Below are positions 10,784 through 23,830 of a stretch of DNA of 64,000 nucleotides, piece by piece. The notes under the pieces are model-generated. The model did no database searches. It was given only the letters and a program-made list of their open reading frames with translations, and was not told the origin of the DNA. The DNA is taken from assembly GCA_015179025.1 (NCBI GenBank), contig WHUX01000151.1, positions 1 through 64,000 on the forward strand, in the 5' to 3' direction. Position numbers and translations under genes: made by a program. The DNA comes from Terfezia claveryi. Lineage: Eukaryota > Ascomycota > Pezizomycetes > Pezizales > Pezizaceae. Each line of letters begins with the position of its first letter. The first letter of the stretch is position 1.

Positions 10784-11019
10784 GCTGGGCAAATCTGTAG
10801 AAGTGTATTGGCAGCCAGGGGGGTGAGATTGAGGCCGAATTGCTGATGATGGTTGATCAACTTTTGCTGCTGAATTTCCTACCAAGATTTCAGGGAATAC
10901 TGTCTTGGCATAGTGAATTATGAAGTAGGCTCTTTTCGGCATAGGCCTCAAATCATCCGCTCTACACTATCACCACATCACCGGTATTACCTCCCAGTTG
11001 TGCCGCAGCAATACTTATA
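10784..11019. promoter_or_regulatory. Shared divergent promoter, UTP7 / bL28m
   Basis: A 236-bp gap lies between the start codons of two genes for ribosome production, one nucleolar and one mitochondrial. No TATA-like box was recognised. The arrangement suggests, but does not prove, joint regulation. Confidence 0.45.
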
Positions 11020-11707
11020 ATGACCTCCCTCATCTCCCTCCTCCACCCGCGCCTCTGGGCCCCCAAAGCCACTGCCCTCCGTGCGTTCTCCACAACCCCA
11101 GCGCCAGCCGGGAAAGACTCCAAACACGCCCGCAAATCCATGATGAAGACCGTGCCCAAATACCCTTTCCCCGTCCGTCACACCTTCAAGCAGTCCTGGT
11201 TCGGTCTGTACGATGGAAAACATATCCAGTTCGGAAACAACATCCCCGATGGGGAGTATTCGCATAAAACCCGGAGGACATGGAAGCCGAACGTCAAGAC
11301 GAAGAAGTTGTATAGCAAAGCATTGGGGAAGCTTGTGCAGGTGCCAATTGTGACGAGTGTGCTGAGTAGGTGTTTCCCAGGGCCGGGTGTCTGTGTGTGT
11401 GTGTGTGGAATTGATTAATGCACTACTCCTACCGCACCCCAATCCTCCGCCCAGTCGCAACCTCGTACTAGTGGCTAATCTCTATGTATACAAAGGGACT
11501 ATCGATAAAGCGGGCGGATTAGACGAATACCTCCTCTCCACAAAAACCGCACGACTAGCGAGTTTAGGCCCATATGGATGGAAGTTGCGGCATGAAATAA
11601 TGAAGACTCCGGCGATACGGAAGAGGTTTAAGGAGGAGAAGATTGAATTAGGATTGAAGGGACCGCTGAAGGGGCATAAAACTACACAGGTTACGCCGAT
11701 GGCATGA
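11020..11707 (+). CDS. MRPL24: Mitochondrial large-subunit ribosomal protein bL28m
   Basis: Exons 11020-11365 and 11496-11707 give 185 residues. The N terminus (MTSLISLLHPRLWAPKATAL, then RAFSTTPAPAG) is Arg/Ser/Thr-rich without acidic residues, a typical mitochondrial presequence. The core GLYDGKHIQFGNNIPDGEYSHKTRRTWKPNV is the L28 fold signature, and RTIDKAGGLDEYLLSTK closes the domain. The 130-bp intron has donor GTAGGT, a GCTAAT branch point and acceptor AAAG. The downstream GLKGPLKGHKTTQ tail is a fungal extension. The protein is part of the mitoribosome large subunit. Confidence 0.92.
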
Positions 11708-12235
11708 AGAGGGAGTTGAAGAAGGTGTGGTGGAAGAGGGGGCTGTATAATGTATGATGGGGCCGCTAGGCGATATAAATAAATATAGATATCCCGTCTT
11801 TTGTTCCTTCACTTCTTAAAAACGGGTGGGTAATTAGGATTGGATTTATTTTGGGAATTCTCTGGTGGGAATAAGTGGTTGTGATTGAAAATTCAGGGTA
11901 ACGCATTACCAGCAAATTTGGTTCTATAAGCGAAATTCTCGACCGCCTGCAAGATTAAAGAAGACGGAAAGAAAGGAACGAAATATTTTCCTTCACTACT
12001 ATGGGGGATATGTACCTCGTATACAGCGAGGAAACATTTTGCATGCACCACTTTATTAAAATCTATATGGTTGGCGACTACATAATGAATGGTATATGAA
12101 GTGAAAGCCGAATAAGTAAGTATGCTATGCTAAAGTACAACCCACAAAACCCGAAATCCAAAGCGAAAAATCAATTAAATCCCAAGAAAGCCCAATGAGA
12201 TGCCAGTGTCAATAATAAAAACAGCCTTTACCCAT
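11708..12235. other. Spacer between convergent bL28m and MUS7
   Basis: 3'-flanking DNA of two convergent genes. No gene or repeat seen. Confidence 0.5.
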
Positions 12236-15200
12236 CTAGAAAAACAATCCTGCTGACTCTCCCCTCCCTCGCCTGCCCCCCCTCCCTATCTCCCCCTCCC
12301 AAATATCCCTCCTCTCCTCCATTACCACCTCTCCCCAGGTTTCTGTCCGCGCAGCCGTCATCAAAAACTCTAGAAATACCCTCTTAGCCAATAATATACA
12401 ACTCTCTGGGTCATCTACCTCAACTCCATTACATACCGCCGTCCAAGAAGTGGTGCTCTTCTGATTCACCATGCGACGAGCTCCGTTTCGGAACAACATC
12501 AGGTCATCAGTAGCCGTGGAAACATGATGCCATTCATGAGTGAGTGAGGAGTGAAGAGACTTTAGGTAGGCGTGTTGAATGTGTTGAATGTGTTGAACTT
12601 CGTTAATGGGGCCTCGAGAGACACGGGAAGGGGTGAAGCTTGTACCCAGTGTACTACAGGTACTGCGAATCGATGAGATAGTAACAGCAGAAGGTGGATA
12701 AAAGACATTCTCGTTTATCCAGGCAATGATTCGAACCAATTTTGCCATTGTTTCCACAATACACTGCCCCTCCATACGCCACGAGCCAATTCCAGTCTCG
12801 TCCTCAACATCACCCTGTCCAGGTTGCAGTACCAACCAATCCAAAACAGGTAAACATCCTACCACACTTTCCACCGCTAATACCAACATCACCCCTAAGG
12901 GATTTGGATCATGAAAAAACCAACCCCGCTCCCCCATCTCTATTGCTATGAGACCTTCCAGGAGCGCTCCGAGAACACCCGAAACCCAATCCCCAAGGGT
13001 TGAAATAACGGCCCTCACAGCTCCGAACTCGCAAGAGTCTAGCTCCGCCCTGATACCTTCAACCACCCTGGTGGCCGCTCGGATAATAGGCATAGCTAAA
13101 ACCCATCCTGCTGTTTCGTGCCCAAATGCACACTGTACATATGCAGGAAAAATTCCTCTCATTAGGAACGATCTGAGGGTCAAGGTGTTCCCATCGTATT
13201 CCCGTTCACCTTCCATTGCAAGCACGAGTTGGTTGACGAGGTACTCTTGCTCTCCATCTACGGCTGCACGGTCACACACAGTCTGGAAGAACGCAGTAAG
13301 TTGTTTATGTGTGCGTGGCTGAGTGAGTTTAAGGCCGTAATTGCGAAGTTTTCCAATGAGGTATGTAGGATCATCCGAGGGCAGTGGGAAAGCGGAGGAA
13401 TCAGTAAAGAATTTATCAATGGGGAGAATGTCAGGGGTATGTTGTTGCAGTAGGGAGACAATTTGTTGAACGAAGGCCACGTATGCGTCGGTGCGAAGGG
13501 AAGAGACTGGGGTATTCGGGTTGGACGGGTTGGGACAGGAATTTTGGTGAAGAGTGAGATAGTTCTCACGCATGGAATTCATGAGATATTGAAGCATGGT
13601 GGTATATTCCCCTCCTAGGAGTATAGCCGTGGAATGTGAAAGTGCGTTATCATACGAAATACGCATGTTCGCCAGTACAGCTTAGAATATGATACTTTAG
13701 TATAGTAAGTGACTGTTTAGGGTAACTCGATGAACATACTTCCAATTAGCGAGAGACGACGGGCTTCAAACTCGCTCAAGTTGATTTTGTATACACCGGC
13801 TTCTGTCCTCGCAAATGGGAGGTTTTGGAGAATTGGGTTTTTGGGGTCAGCGTTGAGAAGAGCATTTGTGAACTCGTGTTGATATTGCAACGTTGCCTTG
13901 CGTTCAACGAGCGTTTGCAGCCAATAGGAGAGAAACGTGGGTTTATTACTCTACACAACATGTTAGGCTCAAGTTGAGTATGCATCTTATGGGGAGAAAA
14001 AAAATGTACAGAGTAGGCACCATGGCAGGTGTCAATTAGCCTTGACATATAATAGGCCGTAAACTTTCTGGTCTGTAATGTGTCTCGGAACGAAGCCCAG
14101 CTTTCTCGACTGTAGTTGTCCAAGTACATATCCCATGTCTGTAAGATCATCTATTAACATCGAGTCTCCAATGTGTGTGAGAATGGGAACCAACCTTAAG
14201 CCCGTGCTGCACCAGAAACCCTGCCACCCTTACCCATGTATCGATAGCCCTAAGGAGCAAGATATCAGTGGGTTGCTGGTCTGCACCCAATGCACTTGAT
14301 ACCATTCTCAATAATGGCTCATAGACTACTGCGACCATGTGCTGTCCGGCAGCCTTCATTTCTCCGGCAAGAACTAAATCTTCCATCCCCGACCAGTCCC
14401 CATAGTCCTGGCTTTCCTCGCTCGCTTGCTCAGGTATTAATTCTGATTGCGCAGGAGGCGCGGCAGTGTGCTGACAGGCGTTAAGGTACAGGGTAACTAC
14501 CTCCAGCCCCTCCATCACTAGTTTATGAGAAAGCTTATTGAATGAGCTGAAGAGGCTTCCCGTCGCAGCTGGCGTAAGAAGCTTCATCGCACTCGGAATC
14601 TTGCCCTTGACACTAGACATTGCAGTATACAACGCCCTTACGGCTTCTAAAAGTAACCCTTCAAGTTGTCTGTGATTACGGCGGATATTGTCCTCTAGGT
14701 CTGCTTCGGATATCTCAAAATTGCCCCTCTCTCGCTCCATGTTAAACTGCTTTGTAACTTCGGCTCTACATGTATGGTGCTGCGTAAGGGTTTGTTCTGA
14801 TATATCCTCATACCAGTCCATCAATGGCTTTAGCTGTGCAATATCTTCCTCCGTATGCAACTGAAAGCGAATCAGGTGGGACCACGCCCGTACACTGACC
14901 ACACAGGCCTGAATATGCGAGCTCTTGGGGTCTACAAGATCCCGCATAGCGGAAATCGGTGGCCGACAGCCTGGGGGAGAGGCCCAATAAAGTACACAGA
15001 GTAAGTCGTGGTGATTACGCAGAGCCGTAAGATGTTCAATGCTGAGGTCTTCCTCTTTTGGATACTGCCTCCGGTGGTTGGGCATCAGGCGGAAGACATA
15101 ATCGCGAATCTTTTTGAAGGGGGAAGTAGTCTTCATCGAATTGAGACCCACGGCAATTATCTTAAGTAATAGATGGAAACATCTATCTGACTCTTCTGTG

Positions 15201-18200
15201 ACTAAAGAAGGTTGCTTATCGAGATTTTGGAGGAACAAGGGCGAACCGTAGTCTTGTTCATTTCGGAGATTAGGCAGAGAATTGCTGGCGAAGAAATTGA
15301 ACAAGGTTGCAATCATCGACTCAGGATTGATCCATCTCCATTTCGTGATCAGATGGTGGGTTCGGGTGTATATGATCCTGCAGTAATCATTGATGGTGGG
15401 TTTATCCCAATTATACTTGTAATGTCCGAAGAATGCAGAGGTCAGTCGTTTAAGCAATTCCCAGTTCTCAATCACTTGGTGTTCCCGCTTCCCAGGTTGC
15501 GCAACAATGCCCTGCGGGTCAAACTGAAAGAGCGGGAGCAGAGAGAACATCGTCCTCCAGCAGCGTTCATAGATGCCAATATCTGTGACTTTAGCCAGAT
15601 CATCGGAGTGCAGTTCTGAGTTCAACGTCCCCCAAAAGGTAATACTGGGGGACGATAGTCGATCGAGGGTGTAAATTGCTATTACCCATGCCTCAATAAC
15701 ATAGCATTCCCCCCCTATACCCCTTTCAAATCGACTGCGCGAGCGTTGATCTTCGTAGCATTGCCGTACTACATCAATTCCACACCGGCAAAGCCGGGAA
15801 ATTAGTGACCTGGATAATTCCCTAATTGAAGCATCTAGGTTGAGTGATCTCCGCACGTCAGCTGCAGCCCCAACACAAAGCCTGTCAATTTGGAAAGCAA
15901 GCAGCAATGTGAACCACTGTGTTTGGATACCAAGTTTCGTGGACTGCAGCGCTAAATCGGGCTTTCCAACCGCATCGCTAAAAGCTGTAGATACTCTGGT
16001 AGAGCAATTATGGAGAACTCTCAGAAATCGTTGCCCGAAGGATACCAAATCGACTGCATCGGCGAATTGAAGGACTTCTGCAACGTAACTCGAGCAAAAC
16101 TGATAGAATGAATAGATTTTTGATGCGAAGCAGTGTACATTTACGTCTTCATAGGTCCGCCGCTCAAACTCTTTGTCAATACCATCCAAAACCTTCTCCA
16201 TGATGTCCTCAAATTCGGTCGCAATTCCGTCTCGGTAAGCACCCCAATAGAGGGTCTGATCACCAAATACGCAAGTGGCAATACGGGTACAAAAGGATCT
16301 CGCATGGGCGGGTGAAGTTGAAAGGGCCTTTGATAAACCAGCGCCTCCAATGAAAGTCTCTGCATTAAATATGGTGCCAGATTTCAGAGGATGGGTATCA
16401 AAATTAACAGAGTATCTTGTCCCGTATGGTGCAAACCCAGTGACAACTGTACCTTTACCTTGATCGCTTGGCATGAAATCAATCTGTATAGGTTCCTCAA
16501 AGTCTATCGGGATATGCTCCGCCGGCGGTTGTCGCCTCTCGCGTGTCTCCGCGTCTATTCGTTGGGGAGTATTTTTTCGCCGGGCTCTGCGTATAGGTAA
16601 CCTTGTTGGCGCGGAGTGGACTGGGCCTACCGTTAGTGGGACAGATAATGAAACCGGAACCGTATCTGAATGTATCTGCTTTCGTTCTTTCCGCAATTGC
16701 ACAAGCGGACTCACAACTAGGTCACTATCCTGGAGAAACTTTGACAGGGCCGGGTGGCTAAAAGCTGTAGGACGAGCTGGACGCTGCTTTCTCAAAATAT
16801 CAATGAGCGGAGTAGCAACTCGCTCTGGTGAAGTAGATTTGTGATGGAACTCTTCCGAGAGTGCCTGGACTTGTGCGGGAACTATGACTGGTTTGAGAAT
16901 AGTTTGTCGGGACCGGCGAGACTTTGTTGATAGAGATTTGCGTGATCTATCAGCCGCTACAGTAGGTATGCTTATTGTGGGCAGAGTAGTCTGGTGTCGC
17001 TTCTGATGATGGGCGGCTGCTGAGCGATGACTTCGAGGTATGTGGGACAGTGCCAGAGGAAATTGTAGAGAATCGCCCCTAGGGTCCCCCTTATTCATTC
17101 CATCACTCCGTTTTATTTGCTCACTCTGTTCGGCCTGGGCCCGCGCTTTCTGGGTATATGCAACAACGTCTAGTGTACCCTCTCTCCATTCCCTCACTAC
17201 ATTTTGTATTTCCCTGGTAGAGCTCTCGGTCTCCAAAACGAACAGCTTCCTCTCCGGGCCTCGTCGTGCTTGATCAACCCTTTTCTTCGCACTCCTGTGG
17301 GCAATCTTAACAAACTGAAGGGGTGATAATTGTTCTGTAGCTTTTTGATACTTGTACACGTCAACGATACTGAGGCGGGGGGGGCGGGACTTGTGGGCTT
17401 TAGCACTCGTCCTTTTTAATCCTAGCGCACTCCGATACTCAACGTCTGCTCCTGAAGGCGTAGTGGACACTCGGTACCTGCGTCGAGGAGTCTTGGCAAA
17501 CCCCTCCCTCTCCTGGCGATGCTTGATGGTCCTCGTTATATTGAGGGTTGTCTGCTTTTTCTTACTGGCCTTTGGCAGCATTGCATCAATCCTGTCAACC
17601 TCCATTATAATATCATCATCCAATCCTAGCCAAGTTCCCACTGTTTTCTCAGCTTGGAGAGCTTTAGTTGGAGCTTTAAGTGGACCAGAGATACGGGTCA
17701 GAGAGGGCAAAGCTAATGGCTCATCTGGCCCATCGCTCGGACTAGCTGAAGCATCATCTCCTGCCAGAGAAAATATGCTTTCAGCTTCTGGCCGACGCTT
17801 CTTCGATATCTTGGCCCTTGCAATACCTGGCTGATGAATACGCCGTGCTGGTGACGTGGACTCCCTCCGCCGCTTACCAGCCACTACTGCCTCTTGAGCC
17901 TTCCGCTTCTTGTAGTCCAGTTTCCACCATGAGGCGGGCAGGACACCATTGGTGCGCCTTTGGAGTTTGCGAAGATCCACCGAGATATTGCTCGTGGCAC
18001 TTGCAGAGGAAGACAATGAGGAAATGGTTGAGGTTGATGAGATAGAGAGTGCTCTGCTTCGTCGCCCTGAAGCCCGCGGGGTAGAGTCATCGTCGGAGGA
18101 GATCACATGGGCCATTGACGCGGTGGAGGCGGTATTGATAGAACGCTGGGCTAGAGGCCGTCTTTGAGAGGGGCGGACTGGGGAGGATCCGTCCGACGGC

Positions 18201-19456
18201 ATGGCATAAACATCGTCCTGAATTGGTGGGGTATTCACCCTCACTCTTCGTGGTTCATGGAGCTTTGACATGTGGGGTCCCGGAGTGGAAGGTTGTTTCC
18301 AAATAGCTTGAGTTGGTGCAGCCGCTGATCTTTCATCATATGTGTGTGCTAACTTTCTTCTTTTGACTTCTTGGATTTCAGTCTTGTCCCTCCGAATTGG
18401 CCCCCGAAAGACTGTAGCAACATCGGGAATATCGGAATGATCGTCATCCCCAGCTTGGGCAGCTTGGGCTAGTCGTATCTCATTGAATTGGGAATCCTCC
18501 CACACCGACTGTGGCCTGCGCATGGGTTGGCTTTCATCCTCATCATCACCTGATGCCTGATACTCGTCTGCCTCGGGGTCTGGCTGAGCCTGGGCATGTT
18601 GTTCCTGCTCGGGTCGAATGGTTACTGGCTTGAGACCCCTGGCTTTCAGCGTCGCACGATAACGGGCTTGCTCAACGAGATATGGATTGAGCTGGATGGG
18701 CTTTCGCTGGCGCAGATTGCGCAGCGGGCCGGAGGTAAAATCATCGTCTTCGGAGGACAAGGCGGATGGTGGACTGGTAGTATTTCTGTAAACGGAGGTC
18801 GAGGCTTGGGGAATAACTATGGAGAATGCGGCAAACCGTGCGTGACGGCTGCTCGGAGAAACAGAGGGGGTGGTGAAATTCGAGGGTAGGTCGGAGAGCG
18901 GGGAAAATTCCTGCGAACTGAAAATTCGGGTTTGCGGGGTTTGCGGTCTTTTGGTTGCGCTAGGAGATGGCGATGAGCCATGTGTCGATAGCCGTCCTTG
19001 GGACTGTGATGGGTCATCTAGATTGGCTCCCTTCCTGTTGGCTGGGAGGTCAGTACCATGAATACGACCATAGACCATTTCCTGCTCATCATCCTCCTCA
19101 GGCAACTCTGACAGATCTAGAACATGAAGGTCGTTGAAGGCTGTCTCACTGCCTCCTGATGGCTTGACCGCAGCATCAATACCGACATCTCCACATTGGC
19201 CACCAGCGCATTGGCCACCAGCGTCCGAGTCCGGTAACGGCTTTCCATGGTTATGAGTGACGGCTGGTGTTGGTAAAGGAGCTGGCAAAGAAGAGTACAG
19301 GTGATTTGCGGAACTGGAAGTGGTGTCTGTGAGGCCGATTGTAGAGGGGAATGTATTGTCGTGCGGTGGTAGGGGCTCCTCTGCTACAACATCGAAATCA
19401 CTATCCTCTTCCGCATCCGAGTCGGGAACATATCCCTTATCCCTCCAGCTCGTCAT
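12236..19456 (-). CDS. MUS7: Mus7/MMS22 family DNA-damage and replication-fork repair protein
   Basis: Exons in coding order are 19456-14195, 14138-14010, 13950-13740 and 13680-12236, about 2348 residues. The N terminus (MTSWRDKGYVPDSDAEEDSD) is the short acidic motif typical of fungal Mus7. About 1000 residues of low-complexity, charged, likely disordered sequence follow, then the conserved helical C-terminal half with ATGSLFSSFNKLSHKLVMEG, YYMSRLIDT, NADPKNPILQNLPF and FEARRLSLIGTVLANMRISY. The three introns (56, 59 and 59 bp) keep frame; their placement was set by this conserved run. Mus7/Mms22 is the substrate adaptor of the Rtt101-Mms1 cullin ligase and helps stalled forks restart. The family call is strong; the exact small exons are inferred. 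Confidence 0.88.
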
Positions 19457-21396
19457 GCTTCATAGTCGGTGTTGGCGGCGATGGAATATGTACTGCTAGT
19501 GGATCGGTGCCAATGAATGTGGTGTAGAGCTGTAGCGCCAGGGGATTAACGCGTTAATTGAAACGCGAAAGCCAAGATCTTGGCAACGTGGGAACGGCTA
19601 AATATCGTCGCTGTATAGTCCAGACTAGGAGATGGGCGATGGAATATCTATTACAATTGTTTGGTCTACAATTTTTTGGGTTCAAATCGTTCAAAATATG
19701 CCAATGCTCTCATGGAGATTAGAGTTGAAACAATAATTGAAGGTGGTGGTTCGAGTAAATTGGGTAACAAATGCATGGGAAAAATCCCAGTGCTGGATGA
19801 GTTCATGGAAGAGCTGGTGAGAGCGTATAAACTGCAATACGGAGTACAACCTAGGATCTTCGGAAATCCTGGATGAGAAAGGGTGCTTGCTTATTGTGTT
19901 GTTTACTTTATGCAGGTGAAGGTGTATGGCCCGTCTTAGTCTGGTTGCACGTGCTGTCTAAAGGCGAAGTAACCAAACTACTCTCTAACCTTGAACACAA
20001 ATTGTAGACTGTGTGTTGGCTTTTCCTATTTCGGCAGTTACTTCCTTTTTGAGCGAGTAGCATGAAGCCTAGTCGTCGCAATTCATATATTGATATATTG
20101 ATAAGGGACTGATTATGGCTTGCTAAGCAAAGAAGCTCTGGTTCATAATGCACCTCCTGGGAGACTACCTCCTGGGTTCCCACCATATTTCGGTCACAAT
20201 TTAGGCTAACACTTCCTACTTTCGCTCTGGCAGTACATTCTTCAGAGGCCATTACGCCATTGGGGGGTTTAGTGCTTGAGAGTGTATGGAGGGTTTATGA
20301 AAGGACGGGTCTTGGGAAAACAAGAGAAACGGAGAACATCATAGCCAACCAGGCGAGATTGTAAATTGGGCCTGTCAACCTAACAAAGCCAGCACAGGGA
20401 TCTAGACTACTGTAACAAGATGCAGGCTTAGAATACAAAGTTCTGTAACGTTGAACAAAATGGTTGAGAACAGATGTCCGCTATGAAGAAACTGTGCGAG
20501 GTGCCCAGGTTAGATAGAACAAGGTGAATAGAGATGAGCGGAACTATGTGAAGCAGTGTTATCGTGGCAGTAAGCAGTAGAGCGAGGATATTCCAAGTGT
20601 GAGTTGATTGTCTTATTCAAAGCTGAAAGCGGGGGCTTTATATACATGAATTGTAGGTAAAGCACGAGCTTGACACATGAGAATAAATGAATGTACTAAT
20701 CCAAGAACAATGTGATTGCGCAATATTGAGAAGACAGCTTAACGGTGAAGACAGCTTAACGGGAAGACAGCTTAACGGGGACTGGGCATTTTATCTTAAC
20801 AGAAACGTGTTTGGTGCCAGCCCTATAGATTTTTCCCATATTTTTTTCAGAGTTATTCGGAATAAGCCAGCGTGCCCGCCTGAAAGATTCAATATTACTT
20901 CTTGAACCAGTGCCGGAAGTGCAAAGTGTGAGCGTACAATATAACTATCGGTGTCTAGGCAAACCTGGCACCCAGTGATCACGATTTTGTCCTAGCGGTT
21001 ACACTCTCCAACATGAAGAACTCGTTCCCTTGGGCGTGCCGGCGTTTCACAAATGCAGTTGTTATCAGTTGAAATTCGTCTGACGTCAAGTGGAGAGCTT
21101 CCAGTCCCAGAGTGTTTGTGAATTGAATCGGAGTTATTTGAGAACTCATCGTTGGATCGTATGAGGCTAGCATCAACACTCTGAGACTGTCATTTCTTTT
21201 GGCCCATGTTGTCTGGATCACCACCCGCAATCCTTGAATTCTCTTGCTTCTAATTGGTTGAATAATACATTCCTGCACATAGTCTTACCCTGAATTTCTC
21301 ATGTATATAGACAAGGCTCCCGACATGTATTTTCTAGTGAATTAAGCAAGTCTTCACTTCGTATCGTTCGCTTCTCCAAAAGTGCACTCTGCAACT
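19457..21396. other. Gene-poor spacer after MUS7
   Basis: Short open frames at 19661-19876 and, on the minus strand, 19908-20252 and 20979-21278 resemble nothing I recognise. A TAGTCTGGTTG core with only weakly similar flanks sits at 19937-19947. Confidence 0.45.
20730..20778 (+). repeat. Three tandem copies of a 16-17-bp unit
   Basis: The unit GAAGACAGCTTAACGG occurs at 20730-20745 (with one extra T after it), 20747-20762 and 20763-20778. No gene context is evident. Confidence 0.85.
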
Positions 21397-21841
21397 CTAT
21401 TGTCCACTCCACGTATTACCATCCGCTAGAGTAGGCATATAGCTATCGATCCGCTCTGCACCCGTGTTGTCTGCCTCGCTAGCACATTTCCGCTGCCTAA
21501 CAAGATATTCCAACATATCTTTTGTTAACATTCGGCGTACTTTAAGCAGAGGCTAGTAAAGTTAGTGTGGGATTTGAAAATATGCGTAGTTAAAAATCAG
21601 TCTCACTTACCAGGCTCAGGTGTCTAGGAGGGACGTCTTGGTCTTTGAGGTTCTTTATTTCATCGTAGGGCTTGGAAACCTTCCAAAGTAAGAGTGTTTG
21701 GGTGTCTATGTGTTGAAATGCATGCTTTTTCTCTTCCTTGATGAGTTCCTTCAAAGTACCAACAGTCTTCGTGGGCTTGATTTCGATGGTAAAGATGTGG
21801 TGCTCTGTGTCCCCTAGGACCAAAAAGTTGAGTTCGAGTAT
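21397..21841 (-). pseudogene. Crinkler (CRN) N-terminal domain remnant
   Basis: On the minus strand 21841-21611 encodes LELNFLVLGDTEHHIF, then IEIKPTKTVGTLKELIKEEK and LLLWKV, the ubiquitin-like N-terminal domain of Crinkler-type proteins. It ends at a consensus donor (GTAAGT at 21610). The codon where the start Met is expected (21839-21841) reads ATA, and no ATG lies in frame just upstream. After a CTAAC branch point and TAG acceptor, a second open segment (21552-21397, 51 codons) could be the next exon, but I do not recognise it. No NTPase or nuclease effector domain follows. Domain call moderate; the second exon is speculative. Confidence 0.6.
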
Positions 21842-23544
21842 GGTGAGGATCGTAGTAGGGTGGGAGGAGTTTCTGTCAGTGAGATGAGAAGTTGGAGGTA
21901 GTGGGGAAATATGGGAGTGGGACAGTTTGATGCTGAGGCTAAGCTTGAGAAAGGGTAAAAAGAGTTTGATGCAGAATAGTTGGCGATGAGAGGTGGAGTA
22001 AAGGGGTCTGATGGTGAAGTTTTAGCTTTCGTAAATGAGGGGGAGATGGGAGATGGGAGATGGCAAGACTAGATGGGGGAGGTAATCACTTCCAGCTTGG
22101 TTCGGTGCCAAGACATATTTGATTTAAACAACGTTCTTATCTACCGCGCATTCTCTTTCGGAGTGTTGTGCCAACCAGACTAAGATATGTAGGTTACTTG
22201 GCCCAAATAGGAAGATTTTGGCATCTGGGACTCAATTCTCAGGTGCGCCACAGGACACTTTTGATGATATAGAACAGGTTTATGCGGTGTGACCGGAACC
22301 CAGACATTCATCAGCAACCTACTATACGCTTTCGCAGGATATGCGCCTTTTTTTTTTTTTATTTTTACTTTTTTAATATAAAAAACTCTGTACTTGTAAT
22401 GACAAGCCCCCCAAGATAAGCCAGGAGGATTCGAGGTTTGGCGAGTTAATCCGGGGTATCAGCAGGAACAGACTGCCCCGCAGAATCAGGAGTACACGGA
22501 GCAGCAGCCCAAAACAACTCCACAGAAATAAGTGGAAACCATACGAGGAAGGTGCATATGAGGAAATGCGGGAGTATAAGATGGAACCGGATCTAGAGAG
22601 TGGGTATGGGAGCGACGCCTCATCCCAATACAAAGAACGGAAGAGGAGGACAGTGAAGGCAAAGTAACCACGGAGGTCAACAGCAGCACAGCAATGAACG
22701 TACGCAGAAGCTGCAACGCAGTCATTACGAGCACCAAAGGGCAAAAGGGGCAGCAGGAGCGCAACGACCAGAACAAGTGACTCCAGGACGGAGAGTACTC
22801 AGGCCGGGGGGACAGCCCAACCACAGACACGGACGTTAGTCATGCATGCGGCTCCCCAAAAATACAAGCCTGGAACTATGCGAGGAGGACAACAAGGGCA
22901 TCGAAATAAATAGGGATAAGGTTGGTTGCTGAAGGAGGACCGACGGGGAAGTATCCTCTCTAGTGATCTATGTACATGCGGGATTTGGTGAGGGTGGCGC
23001 CACTGTGGGTGGGGAGGAGTTTGTTCCGTACCACTTTTTACGATTGATGCCACAGAGCTGTTTGAGAATTGGAGATTTTTGGGACATGGAGCTACATCTG
23101 GGGCTGTGCAATTGTCTACTGGCGATGCGATGGATTTTGGGGAATTTTCCAGAATTTTCTACCGGCAATGTTTTTATTTTTCCTATCTGCGAGGGTTTGA
23201 ATGTTGTGGATGTTTGTAGAGTTTTCTTGAGGGAGTGTCGTGGTCTTGTATGTAGAAATGCAGCAGGGAACGGCCCAGGGGTTGGACAATCCAGCCGAGT
23301 CTCCACTCGGGGATGCCATATACAGTATCAATTCGAGTAATGATTCACTAAAAAGAAAAAAGCCTCAAGTATGAAATATATATACATGAATAGTAAGTGA
23401 GTATATGTATGGTATGCATCATGGGTATGATTCATGTGGGCTGGACCCGAAATGTGTGGAGCCGCTATGTGGGGCTGCTACTAGGTGTGAGCTGGTTTGA
23501 GATGTGTGTTCACACATGTTTAATAGAGAGAACCAACCTCTTTA
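21842..23544. other. Spacer without recognisable genes
   Basis: It contains a TAGTCTGG core in reverse orientation (GTGCCAACCAGACTA ending at about 22182) without visible flanking repeats, and a T-rich run at 22350-22375. Open frames here match nothing I know. Confidence 0.45.
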
Positions 23545-23830
23545 GATCCAGGAGTACCTTGGAGAGTCATCAGCTATGTCCATAGGAAGAACTAGACATA
23601 GGCAGCTAATCTCACCACCGACTGCTGCATAGGAGAGAACTAGACGTAGTTGGATCCAGGAGTGCCTAAGGGGGCCATTAGCTATGCCATTGATACCACC
23701 AGACATAGGGCAGTTGATCTCACCACCATCCTCATCTGATTGTTGCCTAAGAGAACTCAATAACCTTGGGTCCAGGAGTACCTGAGAGTGCCATCAGCTA
23801 TGCCTATAGAAATAACTAGACATAGGGCAC
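23545..23830 (+). repeat. Degenerate tandem repeat, period about 108-116 bp
   Basis: Three diverged copies begin at 23545, 23653 and about 23769, each with (G/A)TCCAGGAGT(A/G)CCT near its start and ATCAGCTATG-like and CTAGACATAGG-like segments in the same order. The third copy is partial. Confidence 0.75.

Noticed and set aside
10784..10951. Longer UTP7 start at 10951
   Set aside because: The upstream residues look non-conserved, and MADHISRSSRPRK fits the family start.
16985..16999. TAGTCTGGTGTCGC inside MUS7
   Set aside because: It lies in ordinary coding sequence, diverges after eight bases and has no flanking repeats. Chance match.
19937..22182. A 2.2-kb transposon bounded by inverted TAGTCTGG copies at 19937 and 22182 and carrying the Crinkler remnant
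   Set aside because: The ends are in the right orientation, but no common target duplication is visible and the left core lacks the GGCAC extension. Inverted pairs are expected by chance among so many copies.
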